Part shown: positions 37,305-50,096 of the stretch, in pieces
Layout: each line of letters opens with the position of its first letter
How positions within the stretch are numbered: the first letter of the stretch is position 1
Position numbers and translations under genes: made by a program
Notes under the pieces: generated by a model
What the model saw: only the letters and a program-made list of their open reading frames with translations
What the model was told of the DNA's origin: nothing
Database searches by the model: none
NCBI GenBank assembly: GCA_000827495.1
Contig: KN817531.1
Coordinates: 322,444-386,443 of the forward strand
From: Hypholoma sublateritium FD-334 SS-4
Taxonomy: Eukaryota; Basidiomycota; Agaricomycetes; Agaricales; Strophariaceae
Length of the DNA: 64,000 nt
Direction: 5' to 3'

Positions 37305-40300
37305 TTATATCCCAGCCATTTTCTTCAATACAGCAAACTCGTCCTTTCCGGTCGCTTTACAGAGAGCATAGAACTTCGATGTTGTATTGGCCAGCAGCGT
37401 CGAGGGTCTAGAAGACGAGTATCAGCCAGAAGTTCTATAAAAAAGAAAGATCGAATTTCACCGGTCAAACTCGATGATTTTTCCTTGTTCAAGAAGCATG
37501 ACCTAGTATATGCATGGTAAGACTCGTGCCGAGATTCAACACCGTAAATGGCTCACCCTATCATAATCAATGACAGTACGGAGTCGGTGCGCAATTGTCA
37601 ATAGTGTACTGTCAGCGAATTCTCTGGAGTTGTCTTCTCAGATGGTGTGTATCAATTAAGTAAAGGATGACTCACTGTCGGATTGTCTTGCCGATTAATT
37701 CATCGGTGGCATAATCGACGCTGAAAGTTAGTCATGAGTTCAATGACATCTGCCTCGAAGAGGAACAGCGGCCTACCTCGCTGTAGCCTAGCAAAATTTG
37801 CATGCCTCATTAGCAAAATTAGATTATCTAAAGGAAATTACGCACCTCGTCCATGACTAAAACTTTAGAACGTTTCAAAATTGCTCGGGCCATGCAAAGC
37901 AGCTGCTTTTCACTTGATGTTTTTCAGTACGTGCCCGAGATACGATCAACTTGGATCAACCTACCCAGTTGAAAAGTTATCGCCGCCTTCGGATACCTTT
38001 GAGTCGAGATCCCGGAAGACATTGGCGTTGACCATATCCGTAGCTTCTGCTGGTGTATCTTCTGAAGGAATGAGATGAACCCTCCGAAGGGCTTCGTACT
38101 ACATAGGCGATCAATTCCGCGTGATTCTAGGCGCATTACTCTTGGACGGACTCACGATTTCAGAATCCTGGTACTCATCAAATACATCGAGAGTTGAGCG
38201 AAGACTTCCACTAAGAATAGTGGGGTCTTGAGGGATGATAGTCAATCGACTTCTAAGATCCGTTAACCCAATTTTAGAGGTATCAATTCCATCCACTAGA
38301 ATGCGTCCCTGGGTTGCTTCGACAAAGCGGAAGAAAGAAAGAGCGAGCGTGCTCTTCCCCGACCCAGTTCTTCCCAGGATTCCGACCTGATATTCATTTT
38401 CTGAAGATTAGGGCTTACCAATCGTAGCTCATAATGAAGCTTACCTTTTCTCCTGGTTTAATTTCAAAGTTAAGATTATGAAGCACATTTGGTAATTCAG
38501 GCTAGAGGGAAAGAATTGTCAGCCTAGATGTCACGAGTAACTGAAGATTCTACTTACAGCATAACGAATGACAAGATCCTCGCATCTGATTGCGCCTTCA
38601 GAGGGCCATGAAGCGGGCGGTCTCGGCTCCACATACTCGGGCGGTTCTCTCTTGAGGTCAGTATATTCTTTGACGCGTTCCAGAGCAACCTGATAGAGTT
38701 TAGGTGATACATATACGACACACAACGAGACTCGCTTACCATAGATTGCTCAAGGCCCACAAATCTTCGTACCTGGATAATGTCACATTCAATAACAACA
38801 ATGCATTAATAGTACTGTCCATACCATGAAGAGGAGATCACCAGTAATTGTGGAAGCGAACGCAAGCGCAAATCCTGCCGTAGACGCACTGATACTGGGC
38901 GTAATCAAGCAAACAAGACCGGTTGCACCCACAATTCCGGCGGAGAGCAAGTTGAAGCGAACAGAAAGCCAACGATTCACTAATGCCGAGTATCAGCAAT
39001 GCTACCAATGCGAAATTGGGGATGTTTTACCTCCCCACATCCAATAGTAAGGATTCGAGTTCTGTTCAGGGTTTCGAATAAATATAGATCGTCTAGAAGT
39101 CGACGATATTCGTACCGTGTCAACACAACGAAGCATATCTCTCAAGAATTTGGAGGATGCTCCAAACGCGCGTAAGATTGTAACTCCTGAGATTGTTTCG
39201 CCGTAAATGGAGTAGAGAGGCGACCGAGTCACGGAATCTAAGTGTGCGCATTAGCCATGTTAGGATATTCATGATCACAAATACTGACCCAAGCGTCTCA
39301 TATCGCGAGATGTTTGGCCATAGATCTAAACAGCCGTTGTCAAAAAAGATTGGAAAATGATAAGGCAGTATGTTTCCATACTTTAGCAACTAGAAAATGG
39401 AGATCAATATAGTCACAAATCCCCATGAAAGGCTACTCACCATTCCAATACACACCGCCCAACAAGAGAGCCGCGACGATGAAGACCGGGCCACCAACGA
39501 CACTAACAGTAACGATCGTGGTCGTTGCCGAAAGCGCATAGATAATACTTCTTCCGAAGTTGTCAGAAAGACTACTGTCGATTCCTACAGCACAAGAAAC
39601 TTTGTCAATACTTTAAATTAACGAGAAAATGCGTCAAACACCGACCTTCGAAATCCTTTCCGAAACGGTTCAGCACTCGGCCCCTCGACACGGTGTCGTG
39701 GAATCTGATATCGGCGAAGAGAATCGACTCTAACAACCGCTTATAGAGTATGTCCGAGGCGTGAATCGAGCCCCGGTAAAGGATAAACCAGCGGAAAGTC
39801 GCAATGATCAGGCCAACGGTCGTAATTACTGCGTAAAGGGTGATGTAGAACACAGGCGTGTGGCCGCCACCATTCAGAGCGGAGTTTGACCAGTATCTGG
39901 TTGGATTGGGTGAGAACGCTGTTGCCAGGTCCAAATGAAAAGCGCGTACCTGAGCCAGCCGTTTTCCAGCACAGGGCTGGCGGAAGCGATAACCAGAACA
40001 CCAATAAATAGTGCCCAGTACCACCCGCTTCCGCAGGCCCAGATGTATGTTTCCCAGATGTCGCGACTGATCCGCCCCACCGCGCGCTTTTCTTCCTCAA
40101 CAAGCTTGCGTGCGGGCTTCTTCTCTAACTTAGCCGACGCGGGCGTCGACGCGGCAGTCGAGCTCGTTTCCGATTCAGGTTCTTCGGGGAGAATGTTCTC
40201 TTCGGCGACCTTGAGCGCCTCTTTCTCCTCCTTATCAGTATTCTCTTCCTCCGCCTCGGCAGACTGTACCAATGTAGCAATCACACCGGAGCCGTAGAAA

Positions 40301-43300
40301 GCATCCCTGGAACCTTCGAATTGCACTCGGCCGTTGTCCAGCGCGACGACGTAGGCGGCGCCTGGGGCACAGAGCTGCACGTGATGGGAAACGAGGATGA
40401 CAGTCCTTCCTTGCATCAAGTCCCCACGGAGGCACTCGTTATAGAGGTGGTGGGCGGTATGGGCGTCCACTACAGCGCAAATAAGATAATGTTGAAGAAA
40501 ATATCAAAACATACACACCTGCAGATAGCACGTCGTCCAGCAATAGGATTGAAGCTCGCGAGTATACGGCACGCGCAAGAGAAACTTAACATAGATCAGT
40601 AACAGTACTGCGGCGAAGCATGTCAAACGCAATCTACCTCTTGCCTTCTGTCCGCCGGAGAGATTTACCTGCACGAATCTTAATTGAATATAATAGAACG
40701 ATATGGAAAGAAGGCACCCACCCCGCGCTCTCCGATTTCAGATTCGTCGCCATCTTCCAGGATATCGAGATCGGTTAAGAGAGCACAGACCTAAGGAAGT
40801 ATTAGGGGGCAGTTATGATAAGGAAACATGAGTAATACCTCGAGTGTCTTGAGATAACGCGTCTCGTCGTAAGGCAGGTTGAAAAGGATGTTATCTATAA
40901 AAAAAATGGTAAATATCCAGGTGCCCAAAACATTCCGGCTTCATACCTTTAATCGAGGCATTTCGAAGCCATGCAGCCTAGAAATCGTATCAAAACGGAA
41001 CAGTCGATTCAGAATCAAAATTGCAACGTACCTGAGGCACATAGGCGCAAACACCATCGATGATCCAGTCTTTCTGGCTGACGTTGACGCTGGCGAAAAA
41101 GGCCAAGGAATCCGAAGGTGACCTTGGGCAAAGAACTTGGCCGGTTAGAATATCCGCTTCGCCGAGTAGGGCTGAACAGAAAGTAAAGATGAACTCAGAC
41201 TTGCGCAAGAATGAGCAGAAACTAGTTTGAGCATACTTAACAGCATCAGAGTCTTCCCGGATCCCAGTTTACCGCAAATAAGCGAGAGTTCGCCTTGGGG
41301 GAATTTAAGCGAAAGATCGACTAGGAGGAACTTGTGCTTGGGGGTGGATGCAGCTGATGCGCCTCGGCTTGCCACTGTTCTGTCTTGTGGCCAGGTGGCC
41401 GTGCAAGACTGGAACGCGACCGTCTTCGATTGTTGGTCAAGAGGTGGAACCGCATTGACCTCGACACTGTTCAGATACTTTTCAATTCGTCGCAACGAAA
41501 CAAAGCTCTATATATACACAGTTAGTTGCGATTCCTTGCGTCGGCTGAGATTATGAAACTCACCTGGAGCATGTTAATAAAGGTTTCAGGTAGAGCACTG
41601 AGAGCGAACTTCATCTCGGAGAAAACTGCGGGATGCCATTAGGAAGAGGATGGATTTATTGAATTACACTCGTACCAAGGATAGACGTGAAAGCGATAGA
41701 TGGGGTCAGCGCTTGTCCTCTGAAGATCGCGAAATGCCAGAATGAGACAAGAGTGACCAAGATGGGCGATCCATTCCTGCAAATTGTGGGTGAGTTTCTG
41801 AACACGTATTCACGTATCGGGCATATTACCAGATAGCGTTCCATAGAGTCTGCAGAGCAGATGTCAGATGATAGAAAACGCGGAGTAAAGGAGAACTTGC
41901 CTCTATGGTGTAGTTAAGCTTCTGGTATTTGAGTTCCTTGGTACGGATCGCCAAAACACGTTTTTCGAAGCTGCGTTCCCATCCCATGAACTAAAGATGT
42001 CGAGTAGTATGAGCGATATTCTTTCGGAAAATAGACCCGTTAAATACCTTGATCATGCGAATTCCACCCAGGATCTATGCAACGCTCAGTTTGACTGTAT
42101 ATTACTCATGCATAGTAAGCTTACCTCGTTCATGAGGGAAACTCGCTCATCTCGGGCCTTCATGAGATTTTCTTGAGCACCAACAACGACCTTGCTTGCA
42201 TAGTGATTCATAGGAAGGAATAAACACGTAACCGCAAGACCGAAGAAGCAAGATACACCTGGCGAAAAGTCAATTCTGGGTGGTACGTGCTTAAATGCCA
42301 CAAGTATATTACCAAGTAAGCTGTATAAGAATATAGTGCCGATGAAGATTTCAATCGGGGCATCTGCACTCGAAACGTTTGTCAAAAAGCGAAGGTGAAT
42401 GTGTTCCATTGCACGTACCGACAAGAGAGAACACATGCCAGGCGAAATCGCTGACTCTATCTACGTCAGTGGTCATGAGAGTCATGATCTGGGCCTTGCT
42501 CGAAAAATCGTCTTCGTCGGGTTTTTCCACTTCAGTGGCCGGGGTAGGGCTAGCAGCGGCTGCGGCTGCATCCGCGTCGTTTTGAGCCTGCTGTGAGGTG
42601 GTCGGAGGCGGGGGAGGTGCATTGGATGCAACATCCTTCCGCACAAGAGTTTTGGCGTACAGAATCGAGTTAAGTTGAATTCTGAGGCGGACTTGAATCG
42701 TGGTGGTGGACAGGGACCATAACTGTCCGGTAACTGCAATTTGTGAGCATAGATAATAGACCAGGACGCTTCGAATTACTCACTAAGGAAAGAAAGGGCA
42801 TTGGCAGCGAACAAGCCGATGACAAATACCCATCCCCATCCCTTGTTTTCTCTGAGGGGGTCGACTTCGAGGAAGGCGACGAGTTTTTGCAGGAAAAGAG
42901 GAGGCGCGTAGAAAAGCACGGCTGAAACAGCAGCGAGAAGGAGCTCGGCTGTAAATGCGACATAGTTGAGGCGTAACAAACGGTAAGCCAGAAGCCATCC
43001 GGATCCGGGCTTAGGGCTCCAAGAAAATATACGGAGTTTGACGTCGCGTATCGTCCTCTTCATTCTAGAATAGTTATAGGTAGCACGCATGTTTGTTGGG
43101 ACAATGGGAAGGTCCCCGATATCCAGGCTTTCGGCGATGTTACCCAACCAGACCACTTTGGTGGTGTATGAAAACAATAGAGTATCCCAGGGTGATGCAT
43201 CTGAGAATGTCTCATGAGATTTTGTTCATCGAAGAAAACATATAACATACTTATAATGCCACAAACATTGTCCTCGTCCTTGTTGGTGATAGATTGAACA

Positions 43301-44244
43301 GTCTTTTCCGAATAGATATCGGAGGGAGGATAGTGGAGTGGGGGTCCGAGCGGTGTAGTATATGCAATTACAGCGATGATGGCATATATGGCGGTGAGCG
43401 CGTACCACAGCCCTTTGAGAACAGGCTCATCATCGATGGAGACTATCGCAGGCGATGTCGCGTTTGAGAAGGAAGCCGGTGCCGCATACCACACTGACGC
43501 TTTTACAACTGGTTCGCCGATGGAGACTGCCACAGGTGACGGTGTCCTCGGAAGAATGGCTGTAGACCCAAGCAATGCGAAGGCAACGGATATGAGCACG
43601 GTGAGATGTAGTATAGATTCCGAATGGTTAGCCGGGTCGGTTTGTGTGATGGAACGCGCAGCGATAAGGAACAAATAAAGCGCGAAGATGAGGTGCAAGG
43701 AGTAGATGATCGTGTCGTTGCTTTCATGGATAGCAAGCGACCATCCGAGAGAGATGGTGGTTGCTATTAGCGCGAGGGCCAGAAGTAAAGTAACCAGAGC
43801 TTTCCTCCACCGCATCTACATTTTCTTTAGCACTGTCTATTAATTGTACACGAACATCACATTTGGCGCACCCGTATCCAGAACTTGTCCTCGTCAATTG
43901 GAAATCCATCGGTGATATCTTCTGGTTTTATAACATCGAATGGGTCGTATGCATGCAAACCATCATCTTCAGAGTTTATTGGCAGCTGAACCTTTCCCTC
44001 TGTCGTCCTAGACAAAAAGAAGACTATAGAACTTCCTACAGTGCTGAGACCAAGCACGACGGCGATTGGAAATTGAAACAGCGGCATAGTGCAGCTGAAT
44101 TTGTGTTTCCACTGGCCCACGAGCTTTTGAACGCCAACGACTACCGAGAGGTACGGAAAAGAGAGGAGTCAGACTCCATTGGCAGTGCGGGCCCGGATAC
44201 GCGTCGGAGACAATACGCTGACAAATCCAAGTCAAGCGAGTCAT
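37305..44244 (-). CDS. ABCC-type full ABC transporter (MRP/YBT1-like)
   Basis: This is a large multi-exon full transporter with the order N-terminal hydrophobic segments, TMD1, NBD1, TMD2, NBD2. ABCC proteins export glutathione conjugates, bile pigments or drugs, often into the vacuole. NBD1 shows Walker [10 protein letters not shown] (about 41250), [10 protein letters not shown] (about 40650), Walker [19 protein letters not shown] and the switch LVSHHV. A charged linker ([18 protein letters not shown]) follows. NBD2 shows Walker [10 protein letters not shown] (about 38360), [19 protein letters not shown], the signature [16 protein letters not shown] after removing an intron near 37916-37967, VLVMDEATASVD and TIAHRL. 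The end is [10 protein letters not shown] with TAA 37305-37307. More than 20 short introns. The start ATG 44242-44244 and first intron (near 44136-44195) are tentative. The GACGCG repeat just upstream may lie in the promoter. Confidence 0.85.
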
Positions 44245-44788
44245 TGCCTTTTCTGGATTAGGCTCCACTGACGACGCGCGACGCGCGACGCGCTGCCAAG
44301 ACGCGACACAAAAGCTCAGGCTTCCGCGGTACGACCATTCATCTTGTTAGCGTCTCCATCTGCGCGCAAACTCAATTCCCCTCCACCTCCCCCGGTCACA
44401 GATCAACCTGTCCAAACGGAAGGCCGCCACATCTTACCAGGATTAAAGAGCTATGTGATTTCTTCTTAAGGAGCCGGTCGGCAGGAATCAGGATTTCAAA
44501 TGCCTTATCGTTCATTATTATCACTGGAAAGGGGGATACAAGATACGCGATAGATAGAGTACGACCCTAATCGACTACCTTCACTAGCGCATGTTATACG
44601 AAAATAAAGCATTGAAATATAGACAGCAGTTGTGCCACAACTTGCAGAGGTTGGAACAAATTCAATGAACGACCTAATTATTGACAATTCCTTAGCGCAC
44701 AATGCGGAAGAAAACGCTTTCATCGTGAGGCCACACCTTCTGAAAAATCATACTTTGTCTGTCTGTGATCAGATCTATCCAAGTTTTA
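44245..44788. other. Tail-to-head gap between the HNH gene and the ABC transporter
   Basis: It holds the transporter promoter side, including a GACGCG-rich run at 44271-44307, and the 3' flank of the HNH gene. Nothing coding was recognised. Confidence 0.45.
44271..44307. repeat. GACGCG-type short repeat just upstream of the ABC transporter
   Basis: GACGCGCGACGCGCGACGCG followed by ACGCGAC a few bases later. The same word family occurs repeatedly in the GC-rich island at 18291, 24234, 24822 and 25233. ACGCG is also the core of fungal MluI cell-cycle boxes, so both a regulatory and a repeat origin are possible. Confidence 0.6.
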
Positions 44789-46111
44789 TTAATTATACGT
44801 ATTGATGAAATGATATGCAAACCATACGTCGGCCATTTGCTTCATCCAAGAATCAACTTTCTCCTGCACACGTCTCGGCTCTGCCATCTCCGCCCTCTCC
44901 TTCGCCTCGCTCAACATATTTTTCAGTTCTTCCCGCGGCACCATGATATATGGCAGAGTCATGAGTGTGTCGAAGATGTCAGGGCCGCTATCAACATCAT
45001 GGCGCGCCGTACGATCCTGGTCTCGACTCTTTCTTCTCTCCGCATTGGCGGCTTTTTCATCCTTCATCTAAGATCTGCGTCTGTTGCGGTCATGATACCA
45101 CCAGGGTCAAAAGTATCCTTCGATGTTGCGGAAATTTCATCCAGCAGTGTCTGAGTACCGAAATGGTGCAGTACAGCATTTGCATAGGCGGCGTCGAAGA
45201 GGATGGAAGGGGGCCATTCAGGAGTATCAGAAATCCGAAGTGGAGAACCCAAAGGGAACGTCTCCCTGCCGAGTAGAGATGGTTCGTCGAGCTGGAAGAG
45301 ATGCGTTGTACACCTTCTCTCTGTTGGCGGTGCAGTAGCGTCGATATCAGCCGTATTCATGGCAAAGTTGGGTGTCTACTCATCGGCGCCGTCAGACTCA
45401 GAGGTATACATCACATAAGTGGTGCACACCATTAAGAATGCGACGTCTTTACCCAGCCCAAAATGAGTGAACTTGTTGAGAAACAAGCCGTTCTGAGTGC
45501 TGTCAATATCCCGTATAATGTTGCCGCTGGTGCTGCCACGGCTACGGCGTTTAGTATAAGTTGCAATGTACTGAAGATGGTGAGAGAGGAGATTAAGAGT
45601 AAGAGAAGCATACCATATCGCCCTTGCTATGAGCTAGAAGATGTGCGGCGTCGCATAAACCCTCTGGCAAGCTCGTCAAGACGCACGTCATTCCATCCCG
45701 TTCTGCAACGTCGTCGCGGAACTGAGCTCGCCGAGTGGTGGCACCACTAGAACTGGTGGTTGTCCATCCGATATCAGGATCTAGCGGGAACATCCTTCGC
45801 CTCTCCTCGTTGCTGGTGTGGTAGTAGAGAACGGCGGACTCGTCTGGAAGGACCGCATTGTAGTCCACAACATCTGGCGAGTCGCAGCAGGAAGAAATGT
45901 CACCCTTTGACCCAATGATAGCTCCGATAGCGTAGCGAATCCATTTGTATGGCCTTTGCGAGAACTGCAGGGCACTGAGGGTCTTCAGTGGGAGGGTGAG
46001 GCAGTGGACCCAATGCCAATTGGAAGGATCGACATTGAGGTCGGCGCCAAGTGCCACGGTGCGAGGGAACGATGCATAGACTTGGATCTCAAGAGGAGCA
46101 GTCGCAGTCAT
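44789..46111 (-). CDS. HNH-nuclease-domain protein, Agaricomycete type, with apparent frameshift
   Basis: This is a fungal protein with an HNH nuclease-like domain; the biological role of the family is unknown. Start ATG 46109-46111 (MTATAPLEIQVYASFPRTVA). The HNH core reads FRDDVAERDGMTCVLTS, DAAHLLAHSKGD, an intron near 45568-45612, then DIDSTQNGLFLNKFTHFGLG. A conserved C-terminal half follows (SILFDAAYANAVLHHFG and DTFDPGGIMTATDADLR). The frame then ends at TGA 45064-45066. A second frame starting ATG 45067-45065 continues with charged MKDEKAANAERRKSRDQD and ends at 44789 (WFAYHFINTYN). The two frames overlap in ATGA. The continuation fits the family, so a one-base deletion is likely, or the protein stops early. 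Confidence 0.7.
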
Positions 46112-46528
46112 GGTGAGGATGAGGAAGAAACCTAACTGTGGTCAAGTCTGATGATGTCATTTCCCTTTGCGAGGAGGTGAAATCTCGCGTCCTTTCCAAG
46201 TCCTTTCTGCAGAATCTGCACCAAACATGTGGTGAGCTTCTTTATAAGCCTTTAGAAAAAAATCCGAAGTTCTGTATCCTACTGCATGCTGCAAGGCAAT
46301 TGCAGAATTTAGTAGACCCCCGTGAAAATGAAGTTCAACGATGAAGGTAAGCCGCAAGCGGCGCTCGGCATCGTTTCGGCAGCCCCGTTGTTGTGTGGCC
46401 TCGCTTGACAGAAATTAGTCATGTTTATTTCTGAGCGCGCCGTGCAACACAGGCGGCCGCTCTGCGTTGTTGAAAACGACGAGGTCCCCACATTCGCCAT
46501 AACCCCCGACAACGAGCAAAGAATAGGG
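46112..46528. promoter_or_regulatory. Divergent promoter region of HNH gene and RSC8/SWI3-like gene
   Basis: A start-to-start gap of 417 bp. An in-frame ATG at 46421 could extend the chromatin gene by 36 codons. No TATA box stands out. Confidence 0.4.
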
Positions 46529-48698
46529 ATGGACACTCCGAAGCGCTCAGGATCATCCGTTCCCAGTCCGTCTGACGCCAAGCGCATAAAACTCACTGTG
46601 CCCCTGCAGGCGCAAGGCGCCTCGCCTGTCGACCCCGAGACCGCGCCCGGAAAGCGTAGCGAGCTCGACCCCCTCCCGAGCGCAGAAATTGGCAACCTGC
46701 CACCTGCAGAGGCATCCTCCTCAGCGCCCGGCCCCGAGACCGGATCAGGGCGGGTGCGCGTGCTGCGCGACGACGCCGACGAGGAGGACGGCGCAGGCGG
46801 GCAGGGCGACGCGGACGTGTCGATGGCGGACGGCGGTGACGACGACAACGACTCGGGCGATGATAACGACGACGAGGATCCGGCTCAGATTGAGGCGACG
46901 CGCCAGCGGCTCGAGGAGCAGGCGCGGAAGTATCTCGCGGCGCAGACGCACGAGGTCATTGTGCCGTCGTACTCTGCATGGTTCGACATGGCGAAGATAC
47001 ACCCCGTGGAGCGCCGCGCGCTACCTGAATTCTTCAACTCGCGGAATCGGAGTAAAACGCCGACTATTTACAAGGACTACCGCGATTTTATGGTCAACAC
47101 ATACCGCCTGCGCCCCACAGAGTACCTCACAGTCACGGCCTGCCGACGAAATTTGGCTGGGGATGTCTGCGCTATCATGCGTGTACATGCCTTCCTGGAG
47201 CAGTGGGGGCTGATTAACTACCAGGTGGGATATCAGCGTGACCCCAACTTTCAATGCGTATCTCATCCCTATGTAGATCGACCCAGAACAACGCCCAGCT
47301 GCTCTTGCACCTCCGTTCACGGGACATTTCCGTGTAGTGCTCGATACCCCTCGCGGCTTGCAATCTATGCATCCAGGTCGGCGACCAAACCCAGTCACTG
47401 GTGCTCCTCCGAGCATGAATGGCGGCAAAGCCCCCACCGCCTCCGCCACGCCGGCCTCTCTTGAACTCCGCAACTCGATTTACCAAACCACCGCCAAATC
47501 CTCGCGGCCCGTCAGCGCCACTGAGGCCAGCACGCTCGCCAACGGTGCATCAGCGCCCGTCAAGGCCAACGGCACCGGTCTCCCCTCGTCCAGCGTCGCA
47601 CACACGTGCGACACCTGCGGCGCAGACTGCTCCGTCGTGCGCTACCACTCGCTCAAGGACAAGAAACTCGAGATCTGCGCTCCCTGCTATCTCGATGGCC
47701 GCTTCCCGTCGACGATGTACAGCGGCGACTTCGTGAAGCTTTCGGCCGCAGCAACCGCCGTCGCTCAGGGTAGCGGCGCGAACGACGACTGGCAAGACCA
47801 GGAGGTGCTGCTACTCCTTGAGGGTGTCGAAATGTACGACGACGACTGGTCGAAGATTGAAGAGCATGTTGGAACGCGCTCCGCGCAGCAGTGTATTCGC
47901 AAGTTCCTCGAGCTGCCGATCGAGGACCCGTACTTGAACACCGAGGGCGCGATGGGACCGCTGCGCTTCGGCCGCATCCCGTTCGAACAGGCGGACAACC
48001 CCGTGATGAGTGTCGTCGCGTTCCTCGCTGGCGTCGTCGGCCCCGGGGTCGCTGCCGAGGCGGCAAAGACGGCGCTCCACGAACTCACCGACACCAAGAT
48101 TAGCACCGTCGACGACTCAGAGAAAGCGCAGGCAGAAAAACAGGACAAGCCCGCGGAGGACACAGACCGCATGGACGAGGATGCCAAAGAGGAAGCAACA
48201 GCAGCTGAACCCGGCGCCGGCGAGCAGACGCAGCCAGAAAAGCCCAAGGCGACGATCCCACACGCGAAGGTCGTCCGCGCGGCAGAGCTCGCGCTCAAGT
48301 CATCCGCGAAGGCCGCGCAGACGCTCGCGGACGCGGAGGATGCGCAGATCAAGGGCGCGCTTGCGCAGCTCATCAAGCTGACGCTGACGAAGCTTGAGCT
48401 CAAGATGGGGCAGTTCGAAGAGCTCGAAGATATCCTCGAGGAGGAGCGCCGCGCGCTCGAGAGCGCGCGCCTCGGGCTGGTGAACGAGCGAGTGAACCTC
48501 AAGCGCATGCTGGACGGGGTACGCGCGGAGATCGCGCGGAACGGCGTCGGGCCGGGCGTCGTTGGCATCGTTGCGCAGGCGGGGCCGCATCCCATGGGCA
48601 CAAGCGGACAGGGCGCGCTCGTGAACGAGGTCGGGGCTGCGAGTGCACAGAGCGATGTTGGGCCTGTGCCCGACGGCGAGGCGCTCGCACTTAGCTAA
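46529..48698 (+). CDS. RSC8: SWI/SNF and RSC chromatin-remodelling subunit (SWIRM-ZZ-SANT)
   Basis: This is a scaffold subunit of ATP-dependent chromatin remodellers of the Rsc8/Swi3/SMARCC family. Domains in order: a low-complexity acidic N-terminus ([15 protein letters not shown]); a SWIRM domain ([20 protein letters not shown] to [15 protein letters not shown]); one intron at 47224-47275; a ZZ-type zinc finger ([23 protein letters not shown]); a SANT domain ([40 protein letters not shown]); an acidic linker; and a C-terminal coiled coil ([20 protein letters not shown]). The ZZ finger points to Rsc8 rather than Swi3. A single protein may serve both complexes in this fungus (inference). I chose ATG 46529 (MDTPKRSG); ATG 46421 is the alternative. 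Stop at 48696-48698. Confidence 0.9.
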
Positions 48699-49239
48699 AT
48701 GTTCTGCAGTGGTCGGTGTGCGTCTCAGCGCCGCCAGCTTTGTGTTCTGGACGCTTGTTTTGTGTCGCTGCCTTACTAAGTATTATTAGTCCATGTAGAA
48801 ACTTCTCTCTTCGTAATCGTTTTTTTGTCCCTTCGTCACCTTTTTTGAGTTCTTTTATTTTCCCTTTCTTTCTCCTTCTTGGCGATTGTGTATTTGTGAA
48901 TTTGCGAAAATATATATGCTGGCTGTACTCTGATTGAGTGGTTCAGTCTCAGGTCAACGTAGTGCCTATCTGCCAGTGAAGATCTATCAATCCGAGGGTC
49001 TGCCACGCTGTTCAAGTTCATCAACGCTGCAATTATGATATGCATTGAGCATCACGAACAATTGGGCCAACGCGAATTACTTTTTAGGCTTGTAATCAGC
49101 CGCATTCTGTGCTGGCGAGTTTTGTATTTTCTCCGCCGTCCATCTATACTCGCAATTATGAGAATGCACGGAGGAGGATGGGACACCATAGTGATATAAT
49201 ACAGAATGCAATGTGAAATAAGTTACGATAACGGGCTGT
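48699..49239. other. Convergent intergenic region
   Basis: T-rich 3' flanks of the RSC8-like gene and RPC31. No exon was recognised. Confidence 0.45.
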
Positions 49240-50096
49240 TCAATCATAGTCTCCTAGAAAATGAAGTCAGATAGGTGATGATATACAGCCAGAGAAAGAC
49301 CTACCTCCGCCATCTTCGCCGCCACCTCCACCACCCAAGTCATCATTATCGTCTGCTTCGCCATTGTCGAAATAATTTTCAGCATAATCGTTGTCATATT
49401 CTTCATCGACGTCATAATCTGAATCGGCTGCCTGGGAGCCCACATCCGAGCGCTCTTCCGATGATTTTTCCTATTAGTCAAGTCAGCGGACAGCATACAT
49501 GTAATGCATATGGATTTACCTCATCCTCGCCTTCTTCGGCCAATTCATCGATATTCATTTTGACTTTCCCTGTGGCATTAGGCTGAATCGGGGCTGCCTT
49601 TTTCTTTCGTTTTGGGTTGAAGTAATCCTCGAAAACTTCGGTCGGAAAGAAAGGCGCGTGCAGCTCTTTCCGTTTTAGTGTTGGCTGTGAAGTCGCGGAT
49701 GGCCTATACTTGTCTGAATATCGCTCTAGGTCTAGTTTCCGCTTCAGCTAGAGCACATTGACATAATATGCAATCTCGCTCGCCTGTCGTTTTTGTTTTC
49801 TCGACAAGGTAATACTGCGATCGCCGCATGCGCGCGTTGTATGCTAACTGGAGCTCAGCGATGCGCTTTTCATCGGGGGAAGGCTCTGTGAATACCGGGA
49901 CACGCATAGCCTGGCCGCTGGTCAATAACGACCCTGGAAGAATGACATTGTAACACACAGGATACAGAGCGGTGCCTTCCCGCGACAAGTTTTGCAGATC
50001 TGCGAAAGTCAGACCCATGGGTGGCAGGGCGCTACTAAACATCCCGCCGCCACGACCGCCGCCCCGTCCGCCGCCTCGACCTCCGCCTCTTGACAT
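49240..50096 (-). CDS. RPC31: RNA polymerase III subunit Rpc31 (RPC7)
   Basis: This is a small Pol III-specific subunit that works in initiation as part of the Rpc82-Rpc34-Rpc31 subcomplex. The start (ATG 50094-50096) gives the classic MSRGGGRGGGRGGG head, then LPPMGLTFADLQNLSREG and KRIAELQLAYNARMRRSQYY. The family motif ERYSDKYRPSATSQPTLKRK follows an intron. PFFPTEVFEDYFNPKRKKK and a long acidic tail (DYDVDEEYDNDYAENYF) lead through a last intron (near 49256-49310) to GGDYD and TGA 49240-49242. The intron around 49742-49800 has no standard GT donor at the expected place. Either a GT near 49799 removes a few conserved residues, or a non-GT site is used. It is divergent from YRA1 with a 211-bp gap. 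Confidence 0.85.
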
